NCBI GenBank assembly: GCA_002293475.1
Contig: DBDG01000055.1
Span: 1-29,966 of the forward strand
Reading direction: 5' to 3'
Length of the DNA stretch: 29,966 nt
DNA from: Lachnospiraceae bacterium UBA938
GTDB lineage: Bacteria > Bacillota > Clostridia > Lachnospirales > Lachnospiraceae
The notes beneath the pieces were generated by a model. That model was not told the DNA's origin, did no database searches, and saw nothing but the letters and a program-made list of their open reading frames with translations. Numbering within the stretch: the first letter of the stretch is position 1; each line of letters begins with the position of its first letter. Made by a program: the position numbers and the translations under genes. Positions 15,735 to 23,943 of the stretch are shown piece after piece.

Positions 15735-17570
15735 ATGTCGGGAATAGCCGGTTTTTATCAGACGGAATCGGATTATACGCAGGACAGCAAATGGAAACTG
15801 ATCCTGCATAAAATGAATAAAAGTTTATCACACCGGGGTCCTGACGGCAGCGGCATCTGTCTGGAATCCCATGCCGGTTTTTCCCAGAACAGGCTTTGCT
15901 CAGTCTGTGCCACTGAAGAAGGCGGCCCGCTATCCCTGCCTAAGGGCAAACATAACGCGATGATTGTCTTTAACGGTGAGCTTTTCAACAGTGCCGAATG
16001 TAAGCTGCTTCTCAAGCCATATGTTCATTATGAACAGGCCTGCAGCGATTCAGAAACCATTCTAAGCGGCTATCTGTCTATGGGCAGTGATTTTTTTCGG
16101 CAGCTTAACGGTGCTTTTGCCTTTGCTATCTATGATAAGGAAGCAGATCTTCTCATCTTATGCCGCGACCGGATCGGTAGCAAACCGCTCTTTTATCAAC
16201 AGTACGGCGAGACCCTTGTTTTTGGCTCCGAACCAAAAGCCTTATTTGCTTACGGGATAAAACCGGAACTGGATGATGACAGTTTCGGGGAAATATTTGG
16301 CATCGGCCCGGCCCGTACCTTAGGCAAAGCGGTTTATAAAAACATGAAGGAGGTACTTCCCGGACACTTTCTGACAATAAGGGGAAACCTTATCGATGAT
16401 CATCTCTATTGGCAGCTACAGGGCAAAGAGCATAGCGATTCCTATGAAGAAACTATTGAAAAGGTTTCCGGTCTTGTCTACGACAGCATCATCCGACAGA
16501 CAACTGCCGGCACTCCCATATCGTGTTTCTTATCCGGCGGCCTGGATAGCAGCCTGGTTTCTGCCATCTGTGCCAAAGAACTGGCAAAGACAGGACAGCA
16601 ACTGGACACTTATTCATTTGATTTTAACGGTAATACCGCGAATTTTAAAGCCAATTCCTTCCAGTCCTCATTGGACCGGCCTTTTGTGGATATTATGGTG
16701 TCGCACATCGGCAGCAATCATACCTATTTGTTCTGCGATACCGACATCCAAGCAGATTATCTGGAAAAAGCTGTCGACGCAGCCGACCTGCCCAATATGG
16801 GAGATATCGAGGCATCACTGGTCTACTTCTGTGAAAGTGCCGCTTTTCAAAGCCGAGTCGCGCTGACCGGCGAAGGCGCAGACGAAATCTTCGGCGGCTA
16901 TCCGTGGTTCCATAGCAAAGCGGCCCTTACGGAAGCCTGTTTCCCTTGGGCAAACGACATGGGCTTCCGTCTTGCCCTTCTGTCAGAAGACTTTCTGGAA
17001 AAAGTAAAGCCCGCTGACTATGCTCGGAAGGCATATGAAAAAACCATCGCCGCAACACCGCGATATGACGGCGATAGTCCGGTGGATGCCCGTCGGAGAG
17101 AGATTTCCTTTCTTACCTTCCAATGGTTCATGGTAACCCTGCTGAACCGTATGGATCGCGCCAGTATGTATTCCGGCTTTCAAGCCAGAATTCCTTTCGG
17201 TGACTACCGCCTAGCGGAGTATTTATATAACGTACCGTGGAATATGAAGTGTTTTAACGGAATCAATAAGAATCTACTGATAGAGACAGCAAAAGACCTG
17301 CTACCTGACAAAGTTCTCCACCGCAAAAAAAGCCCCTATCCCAAAACCTATGATCCGACTTATGAAAAAATGCTGGGAGACAGACTTAAGACAGTCCTGT
17401 CAGGAGGAAGCTCACCGCTTCTGGGAATCGTCGACAAAAAAAAGGTGGCACAGTTTCTCAGTAGCCCTTCCGATTATGGAAAACCTTGGTACGGACAGCT
17501 GATGGCCGCTCCGCAGATGCTGGCCTATCTGCTGCAGATCGATTATTGGATGAAAAAATATCATGTCTGA
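15735..17570 (+). CDS. asparagine synthetase B-like protein with Cys2 replaced by Ser
   Basis: A 611-residue AsnB-family enzyme that would normally make asparagine from aspartate, ATP and glutamine. The N-terminal glutaminase domain keeps SHRGPDGSG, FNGELFN and DSET, but the protein begins Met-Ser-Gly-Ile (codon TCG). The catalytic N-terminal Cys is therefore absent and glutamine hydrolysis should be lost or altered. The C-terminal synthetase domain has an intact PP-loop SGGLDSS (267-273) and LTGEGADEIFGGYPW, so ammonia-dependent activity is plausible. AAGGAG lies 6 bases before the ATG, which leaves little doubt about the start. It follows dpaB by 40 bases, suggesting expression in sporulation. 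The end overlaps fabZ tail to tail by 10 bases. Confidence 0.9.
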   Translation: MSGIAGFYQTESDYTQDSKWKLILHKMNKSLSHRGPDGSGICLESHAGFSQNRLCSVCATEEGGPLSLPKGKHNAMIVFNGELFNSAECKLLLKPYVHYEQACSDSETILSGYLSMGSDFFRQLNGAFAFAIYDKEADLLILCRDRIGSKPLFYQQYGETLVFGSEPKALFAYGIKPELDDDSFGEIFGIGPARTLGKAVYKNMKEVLPGHFLTIRGNLIDDHLYWQLQGKEHSDSYEETIEKVSGLVYDSIIRQTTAGTPISCFLSGGLDSSLVSAICAKELAKTGQQLDTYSFDFNGNTANFKANSFQSSLDRPFVDIMVSHIGSNHTYLFCDTDIQADYLEKAVDAADLPNMGDIEASLVYFCESAAFQSRVALTGEGADEIFGGYPWFHSKAALTEACFPWANDMGFRLALLSEDFLEKVKPADYARKAYEKTIAATPRYDGDSPVDARRREISFLTFQWFMVTLLNRMDRASMYSGFQARIPFGDYRLAEYLYNVPWNMKCFNGINKNLLIETAKDLLPDKVLHRKKSPYPKTYDPTYEKMLGDRLKTVLSGGSSPLLGIVDKKKVAQFLSSPSDYGKPWYGQLMAAPQMLAYLLQIDYWMKKYHV

Positions 17571-18001
17571 ATATCATCAAAGACAAAGTAAATCTCTGCT
17601 TGCGCGGCCAGTTTATCCTTCACAGATGCCTTTGCATTGCCGATGCCGACTTTACCTTTAATCTTGGTTATTTCCGTTTCTATCACCAGCACATCACCAG
17701 GAACTACTTTTTCTTTAAATTTTGCTCCTTTGACGGCACCCAGATAAAACCGTTTGCCTTTATATTCCGGTATGCTAAGAAGCGTCACTGCTCCCGTCTG
17801 AGCCATCGCTTCGATCAGCAGTACCCCGGGCATAACCGGCTCGCCGGGAAAATGACCCGCGAAGAATGGTTCATTATAAGAAACACATTTTGTAGCCACA
17901 GCCTTCACTCCCGGCACCAGTTCTTCGATCGTGTCCAGAAGCATAAAAGGCTGCCGGTGAGGAATAATCTCCATGATTTCCTTTGTACTCAAAACAGACA
18001 T
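17561..18001 (-). CDS. fabZ: 3-hydroxyacyl-ACP dehydratase FabZ
   Basis: A 146-residue hot-dog-fold dehydratase that removes water from 3-hydroxyacyl-ACP in fatty-acid elongation. Visible motifs are IIPHRQPFMLLD (12-23), the active-site FFAGHFPGEPVMPG with His50, and the catalytic Glu64 in LLIEAMAQ. The length is normal. AGGAG precedes the ATG. It lies 113 bases downstream of acpP on the same strand, with an inverted repeat between. The rest of the fab cluster is not in this window. The 3' end overlaps the convergent asparagine synthetase-like gene by 10 bases. Confidence 0.95.
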   Translation of the reverse strand: MSVLSTKEIMEIIPHRQPFMLLDTIEELVPGVKAVATKCVSYNEPFFAGHFPGEPVMPGVLLIEAMAQTGAVTLLSIPEYKGKRFYLGAVKGAKFKEKVVPGDVLVIETEITKIKGKVGIGNAKASVKDKLAAQAEIYFVFDDIQT

Positions 18002-18025
18002 ATGTATTCTCCTGTTTAATAATAT

Positions 18026-18066
18026 ACTGACATGCTGATAATCAGAGTCAATTTCAGCATGTCAGT
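18026..18066. repeat. 13-bp perfect inverted repeat between acpP and fabZ
   Basis: ACTGACATGCTGA (18026-18038) and TCAGCATGTCAGT (18054-18066) are perfectly complementary with a 15-base loop. In the acpP-fabZ transcript the hairpin lies between the two genes, 25 bases before the fabZ start, and no T-run follows. It could be a partial attenuator, an RNA-processing or stability element that raises acpP over fabZ, or a DNA operator. Confidence 0.6.
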
Positions 18067-18114
18067 AACCTTTGTTTTAGGCTGTAAACAGTAATCATTC
18101 CATAATCAAGCCAA

Positions 18115-18348
18115 TTATGCCTCGACACCCTTGCTCTTCATATATTCTATTACCGCACCGACGGTAGTGATCTGTTCCAGATCCTCCGAAGGAATCTCTA
18201 CACCATATTCTTCCTCAAATGCCATTACCAATTCAAACAAATCAAGTGAATCGGCACCCAGATCCTCTTTAAAGGATGTTTCCTCGGTAATCTCCACTCC
18301 ATCCAAGTTAAGCTGTTCCAAGATAATTTCTTTTACTCTTTCTAACAT
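18115..18348 (-). CDS. acpP: acyl carrier protein
   Basis: A 77-residue acidic acyl carrier protein that shuttles acyl chains on a phosphopantetheine arm during fatty-acid synthesis. The DSL attachment motif is present (GADSLDLFEL) with the modified Ser34. The four-helix length and acidity are typical. AGGAG lies just upstream of the ATG and a clear promoter is at 18411-18439. It is the first gene of an acpP-fabZ pair. Confidence 0.97.
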   Translation of the reverse strand: MLERVKEIILEQLNLDGVEITEETSFKEDLGADSLDLFELVMAFEEEYGVEIPSEDLEQITTVGAVIEYMKSKGVEA

Positions 18349-18410
18349 ATTTCTTCTCCTTTAATAAATTTATTAATGCAGCTTCTATATTTTTTTGAAT
18401 TAACATCCAA

Positions 18411-18439
18411 AGTATATTATCTGATTCTCTTTTTGTCAA
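18411..18439 (-). promoter_or_regulatory. promoter for acpP
   Basis: On the minus strand a perfect TTGACA (18439-18434) and TATACT (18416-18411) are separated by 17 bp, about 63 bases upstream of the acpP ATG. No FapR or FabT operator consensus was recognised around it. Confidence 0.75.
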
Positions 18440-18512
18440 CTATATTATATAAAATTTTTGCCGATTTCGACAAGAGCTTATGCATAATCATAATAAATCA
18501 TTGAAGTGATAA

Positions 18513-19256
18513 TCAAAACCCATATATCTCTTTAACTTCTTCAGAATATAAGCCTGGCTTTATAGAAATAATTAATGGCTTCTCCACCGTCAGCCGGGGT
18601 TTCCCGCCCCGGTTTGCCTGAATCAGCACCATATTGGGTTCTTTATGTACAAATGGGTGTACCATCCTCATCCGTTTCGGCTCTAATCCAAAATGACGGA
18701 GCGTTATCATAATGTCTGCCAGCCGGAACGGCCGGTGTACCAGAAAAAAACTGCCGCCCGGACATAACAGATGGTTCGCCGCCCGGATCACATCCTCAAG
18801 CGTACATAATATCTCATGCCTAGCAATGGCTTTGGACGCTTCTGGGTTTTTAAGTCCATGGTTATTAGTCATATAGGGCGGGTTGGCAGTAATAACCTCG
18901 AAAGAAGCCATGGGAAATATCTTATCCGCTTCTTTGATATCACCTTCTATGAAGCTGATCTTGGCTTCTAGGTCATTGAGATGCACGCTGCGTCTTGCCA
19001 TATCGACGCTGTCAGCCTGAATCTCTAATCCGGTCAGATGGGCGGCCTCCGTCTTTGCCGCCATCAGAATCGGGATGATGCCGGTTCCGCTGCCCAGATC
19101 CAGCACCTTAGCCCCGGCAGCAGCCTGGGCAAAACCGGAAAGCAGGACGCTGTCCATCCCAAAGCAGAAGCGGCTAGGATCTTGTATGATCCGATAGCCG
19201 CATCTGTTAAGATCATCCACTCTTTCATTTTCCTTAAGCGGCACCTTAATTATCAT
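18513..19256 (-). CDS. tRNA1(Val) adenine-37 N6-methyltransferase family protein (YabB/TrmN6-like)
   Basis: A 247-residue class I SAM-dependent methyltransferase. Motif I is VLDLGSGTGI (51-60) and the N6-adenine signature NPPY is at 125-128. The N-terminal RIIQDPSRFCFGMDSVLL matches the TrmN6/YabB family. By family it methylates A37 of tRNA1(Val), but the exact substrate in Firmicutes is less certain. Its start overlaps the ricT stop by 11 bases. It is the last gene of the holB-ricT-trmN6 run. Confidence 0.9.
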   Translation of the reverse strand: MIIKVPLKENERVDDLNRCGYRIIQDPSRFCFGMDSVLLSGFAQAAAGAKVLDLGSGTGIIPILMAAKTEAAHLTGLEIQADSVDMARRSVHLNDLEAKISFIEGDIKEADKIFPMASFEVITANPPYMTNNHGLKNPEASKAIARHEILCTLEDVIRAANHLLCPGGSFFLVHRPFRLADIMITLRHFGLEPKRMRMVHPFVHKEPNMVLIQANRGGKPRLTVEKPLIISIKPGLYSEEVKEIYGF

Positions 19257-20154
19257 CTAGCTTAGATGTCCCTTCCTGTTTTTCCAACTTTTCCAGTTCT
19301 GCCAGTTCCTTGCTGGCAAGATCAATCTTGCTATTTTTATGTTTTCTCTTAAACTTAAGCTGCTCCACTTTAAACTCTTGGATTTCTTTTTCATCACCGA
19401 GATCAACAATTACTTTTACCATCTGGCGCAGGACATTTACGCTGGAAACCTCACCTTTCGTTCCCTTGTCGGTGGTCACGTAATCCCCAACATTCGGTAG
19501 CCGCCGGTTCAGGTATTCATAGGTTTCTTCCTCATGTTTCAGGCAGCACATCAATCTTCCGCATACCCCTGATATCTTAGTGGGATTCAAAGACAGATTC
19601 TGCTCCTTGGCCATCTTGATGGATACCGGCACGAATTCCGACAGATGGGTATGGCAGCAAAGCGTCCTGCCGCAGACACCGATTCCGCCCACGATCTTAG
19701 TTTCATCCCTGACACCAATCTGGCGAAGCTCGATCCTAGTTTTAAACACCGCCGCCAGATCCTTTACCAGTTCCCGGAAATCTATCCGTCCGTCGGCAGT
19801 AAAATAAAACAATACCTTATTATTATCAAATGTATATTCAGCATCAATCAGTTTCATGTCCAGTTCATGTTTCTTGATTTTTTCCAGACAGATTTTGAAT
19901 GCTTCTTTTTCTTTCCCTTTATTATCGTTTTCCTGCTGATCGTCTTTACTGGTGGCAATCCTGATTACCGGCTTAAGTGGCTGGACTACCTTCTTCTCCT
20001 CCACCTCCATCGGATCACCGACCACCGTGCCGTATTCTACACCACGGGCAGTTTCCACGATAACGTGGTCTCCCTTTTTTATCTTAAATGCAACTGGGTC
20101 AAAGAAATATATTTTGCCCGCTGTCCGAAATCGTACTCCGATAACTGTTGTCAT
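19246..20154 (-). CDS. ricT: PSP1-domain protein RicT (YaaT)
   Basis: A 302-residue PSP1-domain protein. In Bacillus, RicT works with RicA and RicF in a complex carrying iron-sulfur clusters that guides RNase Y cleavage and affects sporulation, competence and biofilm formation. The start VIGVRFRTAGKIYFFDP, the Cys-rich GGIGVCGRTLCCHTHL and the second GVCGRLMCCLKHEEETY are all present, consistent with metal-cluster binding. GGAG lies about 11 bases before the ATG. It sits between holB and trmN6 as in Bacillus. The C-terminus is Lys-rich and probably disordered. Confidence 0.94.
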   Translation of the reverse strand: MTTVIGVRFRTAGKIYFFDPVAFKIKKGDHVIVETARGVEYGTVVGDPMEVEEKKVVQPLKPVIRIATSKDDQQENDNKGKEKEAFKICLEKIKKHELDMKLIDAEYTFDNNKVLFYFTADGRIDFRELVKDLAAVFKTRIELRQIGVRDETKIVGGIGVCGRTLCCHTHLSEFVPVSIKMAKEQNLSLNPTKISGVCGRLMCCLKHEEETYEYLNRRLPNVGDYVTTDKGTKGEVSSVNVLRQMVKVIVDLGDEKEIQEFKVEQLKFKRKHKNSKIDLASKELAELEKLEKQEGTSKLDDN

Positions 20155-20203
20155 AATTATTATGTCTCCTTTATATTAAATAACTTTATATTATTATTTT
20201 AAA

Positions 20204-21199
20204 TTATTCGTTTTCTTTTATTGTCATTAACAGCAGTTCCATCGTTAACTCAAAATTTACATTGGCATGGAGACGTATCTTAGCCTTTTCCATGGCATCA
20301 ATAACTTCCTCTATCCCCTCATAGGAAAAGGTGTCGGCCACTCTTTTAATATACTGTAGCTCCTCCCGGAAGATCAAGCGGTTTATATCCCTTGTGGCTT
20401 TAAACAGCAGCACGTCGCGATACCAGATCGCTAGGATATCCAGATAATCATTCACATCAAACTTATATTCGCGGATTTTTTTAATTACCGGAATGATTTC
20501 ATTAATTTCCATGTTGCCAATATTCTTAAGAAGCGATATCGCCTCGTCTCTCACCTTCTCAAATTCTTCACTGGCAGCCAGCAGCTTTGCCTTGCCCACA
20601 TTGCCTCTGGCAAACGCGACGCAGATATCAGCTTTGTAGTCTGGTATCTCCATCGTCTGCATCAGGAATTTCTTTACCGCTTTGTCTGGAACCGGCTTCA
20701 TATTCAGCAAAATGCAGCGGCTGACGATGGTCGGTAGCAAGGCGTCCACATTCGTCGTCAGCAGGATAATGACGGCATAGCCCGGCGGCTCCTCCAAGGT
20801 CTTAAGCAAGGCATTCTGGGCCTGTACTGTCATCTTCTCCGACTCGCTGATAACATATATCTTCTTCGGGCCGCTATACGGCTTAATGGCCACACTGGAA
20901 TTAATCTGGCCGCGGATATCCTCAACCCCAATAGTATTGGGCTTTTCATGAGTGATAAAAATAATATCGGGATGATTACTGCCCAGTGCCTGCCGGCAGG
21001 CATGGCATTCCTGGCAGGGTTCTGTGCCCTCACGCCGCTCACATTGCAATGCCATGGAAAAGATCCGGGCAATGAATTCTTTTCCCATGCACCGTTCCCC
21101 GTTAATGATATATGCGTGAGAAACCTTGTCCATTTTTAAGGCATTCTGTAAATGCTCAGTCAGTTGCTCCTGTCCGATAATATCGTTAAATTTTGCCAC
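20204..21199 (-). CDS. holB: DNA polymerase III subunit delta prime
   Basis: A 331-residue clamp-loader subunit related to DnaX. It starts FNDIIGQEQLTEHLQNAL, and the P-loop GERCMGKE (34-41) has Glu where an ATPase has Ser or Thr, as expected for a subunit that need not hydrolyse ATP. A Cys cluster (CERREGTEPCQECHAC), KTLEEPPGYAVIILLTT and the SRC motif follow. It lies between yaaR and ricT on the same strand, the conserved Firmicutes order. It should assemble with the DnaX encoded elsewhere in this window. Confidence 0.94.
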   Translation of the reverse strand: MAKFNDIIGQEQLTEHLQNALKMDKVSHAYIINGERCMGKEFIARIFSMALQCERREGTEPCQECHACRQALGSNHPDIIFITHEKPNTIGVEDIRGQINSSVAIKPYSGPKKIYVISESEKMTVQAQNALLKTLEEPPGYAVIILLTTNVDALLPTIVSRCILLNMKPVPDKAVKKFLMQTMEIPDYKADICVAFARGNVGKAKLLAASEEFEKVRDEAISLLKNIGNMEINEIIPVIKKIREYKFDVNDYLDILAIWYRDVLLFKATRDINRLIFREELQYIKRVADTFSYEGIEEVIDAMEKAKIRLHANVNFELTMELLLMTIKENE

Positions 21200-21272
21200 T
21201 GTAAACCCCCATCTGTGCGGTACTGCGTACCCTCTGCACTCTCGTGTACCTTTTGCATATTTAAGCTTCTTC

Positions 21273-21713
21273 TTACGTAAAAATATCTAGTAACAGTCCT
21301 CGGATTTCTCCTATCTTATTAAGTATGCTGATATGATCCTGCTCATCCTTCACCAACTCCTGTGCTAGTTCATCTAGGTTTTCATCTACCAGCCGGATGA
21401 TTCCGTAAACCCTGTGCCTTCCTCTCCGATCTAGATAGTTTTCCCGGGTAAATTCATGAGAGTGGCTGACAATCTCGTTCATAAATTCTTTTATTAAGCT
21501 GCGGTATCGCTTCATGTCCTTTACATCGCGCTTCTTGGCCAGACGCTCTCCCTGAGCAGTAATTTCCGTCATCAGGGTATTCAGTTTCTCCTGCAACTCG
21601 CTCCCTTCAATATGGCTGGCAAGCGTGAACTTAAAGGTACCGTCAGAAGGCTGTACCGGTGCCTTGGGCTCAACCGGTGTACTTGGATTAACTTGATTTA
21701 CTTTTATATCCAC
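21273..21713 (-). CDS. yaaR: YaaR family protein (DUF327)
   Basis: A 146-residue, mostly alpha-helical protein of the YaaR/DUF327 family, function unknown, conserved next to holB in Firmicutes. It has a Pro-rich N-terminal tail, then FTLASHIEGSELQEKLNTLM and a helical core with RYRSLIKEFMNEIV and RRGRHRVYGIIRLVDENLDEL. The start is taken as the GTG at 21713, with GGGAGGT 5-6 bases upstream. An ATG-initiated longer frame from 21797 would add 28 basic residues that do not fit the family and would overlap the upstream gene. Confidence 0.88.
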   Translation of the reverse strand: MDIKVNQVNPSTPVEPKAPVQPSDGTFKFTLASHIEGSELQEKLNTLMTEITAQGERLAKKRDVKDMKRYRSLIKEFMNEIVSHSHEFTRENYLDRRGRHRVYGIIRLVDENLDELAQELVKDEQDHISILNKIGEIRGLLLDIFT

Positions 21714-21793
21714 AAAGCACCTCCCTACCCTTGCATACTTTCGGTTCCTCTTTAACCTGCTTTGAAATTGCTCTGCTCCTTGTGATATCCATA

Positions 21794-22390
21794 TCACATT
21801 TTCCCTATATGTGTCAATAGATACTGCAAAATCTCCGCTTCACAGCGATCTAGGTCGTCGTTTAAGAAACGGCGCCTAATGCCCGCCTTCCTGATCTTAT
21901 CCTCACTGAAATCCTCAGCATCGGCCAGAAATCTTCGGCACATCTCTTCATACCTAGGCTGCGGCTGTTTTTTTTCCCGGTTAAGTGCTCTCTGCAGACG
22001 CTGCCCGTCATCTAATTCTACCAGAACAGGCAGTATCTTGTCTCTGTCAAAATATTCCTGCGTCTGGAGATAAGAGGCCAAAGTACCGATCATCAGATAG
22101 TTATTCCTAGTCAGGTCGATCTGGCCTTCATCTACTGTAAAATATCGCCATAAACCGTGGCAGGTATGGTAAACGCGAGCCTCAATAATCTTCTCTCCGG
22201 CACGGTAAGCCTCATATCCGGCTTCATCAGTAAAGAAATACTCCATTCCGTCTTTTTCACCTTCACGGATCGGCCTGGTAGTATAGGGGACAATACCTGA
22301 AAGCAATATGTCCTGGCAGCCCTGAAGCCTTTTAAACAGCGTATCTTTGCCGGTAGAACTCTTGCCCATCAAAAATACAATCACACCCAT
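21794..22390 (-). CDS. guanylate kinase-like P-loop protein
   Basis: A 198-residue nucleotide-kinase-fold protein. The P-loop is GKSSTGKDT (9-17), lacking the usual SGAGKS/GT form. PYTTRPIREGEKDGMEYFF (about 35-53) matches the GMP-binding TTR.pR.gE..G..Y.F region of guanylate kinases. The later nucleotide-binding and lid regions diverge, and the C-terminal half is rich in charged helices. It sits upstream of yaaR-holB-ricT, where Bacillus carries thymidylate kinase (tmk). It may be a divergent guanylate kinase or a kinase of other specificity. Confidence 0.75.
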   Translation of the reverse strand: MGVIVFLMGKSSTGKDTLFKRLQGCQDILLSGIVPYTTRPIREGEKDGMEYFFTDEAGYEAYRAGEKIIEARVYHTCHGLWRYFTVDEGQIDLTRNNYLMIGTLASYLQTQEYFDRDKILPVLVELDDGQRLQRALNREKKQPQPRYEEMCRRFLADAEDFSEDKIRKAGIRRRFLNDDLDRCEAEILQYLLTHIGKM

Positions 22391-22473
22391 TTATCAGCAC
22401 CCTCGTTGTTTTCGATCACATTTCATATCTTACATATAAAATTTCGCACTTCACTTTTTATATTTACATTATA

Positions 22474-23886
22474 TTATACTTCAATTACACGTATCATATT
22501 GGTTTTACCGGAAATACCAAGCGGTACTCCCGCCGTCAGGACTACGACATCTCCTTTTTCAATCAATCCGGCCTTTTCCGCCGAACGCACGGCTTCCATA
22601 AAAAGATCGTCGGCATTGCTCTCCCGGGGTATCCATAAAGGAGCGGTTCCCCAACACATGCTTAATTGTCGGCAAGTTTTAGGGCTGACGCTACATGCGA
22701 TAATCGGACAGGCTGGTTTGTATCTTGATATCATATCCGCCGTAAATCCAGAAATCGTTACCGTAATAATCGCCGCGGCATTCAAGTCGGCAGCCGTGGT
22801 GCAAGTGGCATGAGAAATTGCTGTAGTAATATCAAAATGCTCGATATTCTCTTTCTTCTTCATCCGTTTCGCATAATCTATGTCCTGTTCGGCTCGCTCG
22901 GCGATTCTAACCATCGTTTTTACCGCTTCTATCGGATATGCCCCAGCGGCTGTTTCCCCCGAAAGCATGATTGCTGTAGTTCCGTCATAAATAGCGTTGG
23001 CCACATCAGTAGTTTCCGCTCTGGTCGGGCGGGGATGGGTAATCATCGATTCGAGCATCTGTGTTGCAGTAATAACATGTTTTCCCAGCGCCTCGGCTTT
23101 TTTTATCATCTCTTTTTGAACAACCGGAACATCTTCAATAGGAATCTCAACACCCATATCCCCTCGGGCGACCATGATGCCGTCGGCTGCTTCCAGTATC
23201 TCGTCAAGATTATTTAGCCCTTGCATATGCTCTATCTTGGCAATTATTTTCATGGTGCTGCTATTTTCTTTGATTATCTCCCTTACCATAAGAATGTCTT
23301 CTTTTGATCTGGTAAAAGAAGCTGCCAGATAATCATATCCCATCTCGCATCCGAAAATAATATCGCTACGGTCAGCCTCGCTGATATAGGGCATGGAAAG
23401 AACGGCACCGGGAACGTTAACGCCCTTATTGTTGTATATCGTTCCCCCGTTCACTACCTTACATATAATATCGGCATCTTCCATGGCCTCCACCACCATT
23501 TCAATCAATCCATCGTCAATCAGAACCGTGGTTCCGATGTCAATATCTTTCTTAAGGTCTTTATAAGTAATGGTTACTTTTTCATTATTGCCCTCTGTTT
23601 CATCGGTCGTCAGCGTAAATTTCTGACCTGTCACCAGTTCGGCTTTACCGCCTTTGATAGTTTTAAGGCGGATTTCCGGCCCCTTGGTATCCAATAACGC
23701 TGCCACCGGAACCCCCGTTTCACTGCTGACCTTGTTAAGCCGGTCAAATTTTTCCTTATGCTGCTCATGCGTACCATGAGAAAAATTAAACCTTGCTACG
23801 TTCATTCCGGCTGCTATCAGCTCCCGGAGTTTTTCTTCACTGTCACAGGCCGGTCCTATCGTACATATAATTTTGGTCTTTCTCAT
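22474..23886 (-). CDS. pyk: pyruvate kinase
   Basis: A 470-residue glycolytic enzyme that transfers phosphate from phosphoenolpyruvate to ADP. The start RKTKIICTIGPA, NFSHG, LDTKGPEIRL (whose Glu predicts K+ dependence), IAKIEHMQGL, ARGDMGVEIP, ITATQMLESMI and GETAAGAYP are present. The GDMGVE and DGTTAIM variants replace the commoner GDLGVE and DGTDA. It ends after the C-domain and lacks the extra PEP-utiliser domain found in many Bacillus and Clostridium enzymes. GGGAG precedes the ATG. It lies 57 bases downstream of the decarboxylase gene, probably in the same transcription unit. Confidence 0.96.
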   Translation of the reverse strand: MRKTKIICTIGPACDSEEKLRELIAAGMNVARFNFSHGTHEQHKEKFDRLNKVSSETGVPVAALLDTKGPEIRLKTIKGGKAELVTGQKFTLTTDETEGNNEKVTITYKDLKKDIDIGTTVLIDDGLIEMVVEAMEDADIICKVVNGGTIYNNKGVNVPGAVLSMPYISEADRSDIIFGCEMGYDYLAASFTRSKEDILMVREIIKENSSTMKIIAKIEHMQGLNNLDEILEAADGIMVARGDMGVEIPIEDVPVVQKEMIKKAEALGKHVITATQMLESMITHPRPTRAETTDVANAIYDGTTAIMLSGETAAGAYPIEAVKTMVRIAERAEQDIDYAKRMKKKENIEHFDITTAISHATCTTAADLNAAAIITVTISGFTADMISRYKPACPIIACSVSPKTCRQLSMCWGTAPLWIPRESNADDLFMEAVRSAEKAGLIEKGDVVVLTAGVPLGISGKTNMIRVIEV

Positions 23887-23943
23887 TTATGCTCCCATCC
23901 GCACTTCTTTCGTGTGCTTAACTTCAAATAAGTTTCTATTCTT

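Noticed and set aside
16396..16866. Second frame of 156 codons inside the asparagine synthetase-like gene
   Set aside because: It lies wholly inside the conserved synthetase domain on the same strand in another frame and resembles no known protein.
19645..20202. Long reading frame (185 codons) opposite ricT
   Set aside because: It is antisense to a well-conserved gene, has no ribosome binding site or family resemblance, and its composition is that of a reverse complement.
21200..21272. Short GGTAC-containing repeats between holB and yaaR
   Set aside because: The matches are only 5-6 bases and irregularly spaced, within what chance would give.
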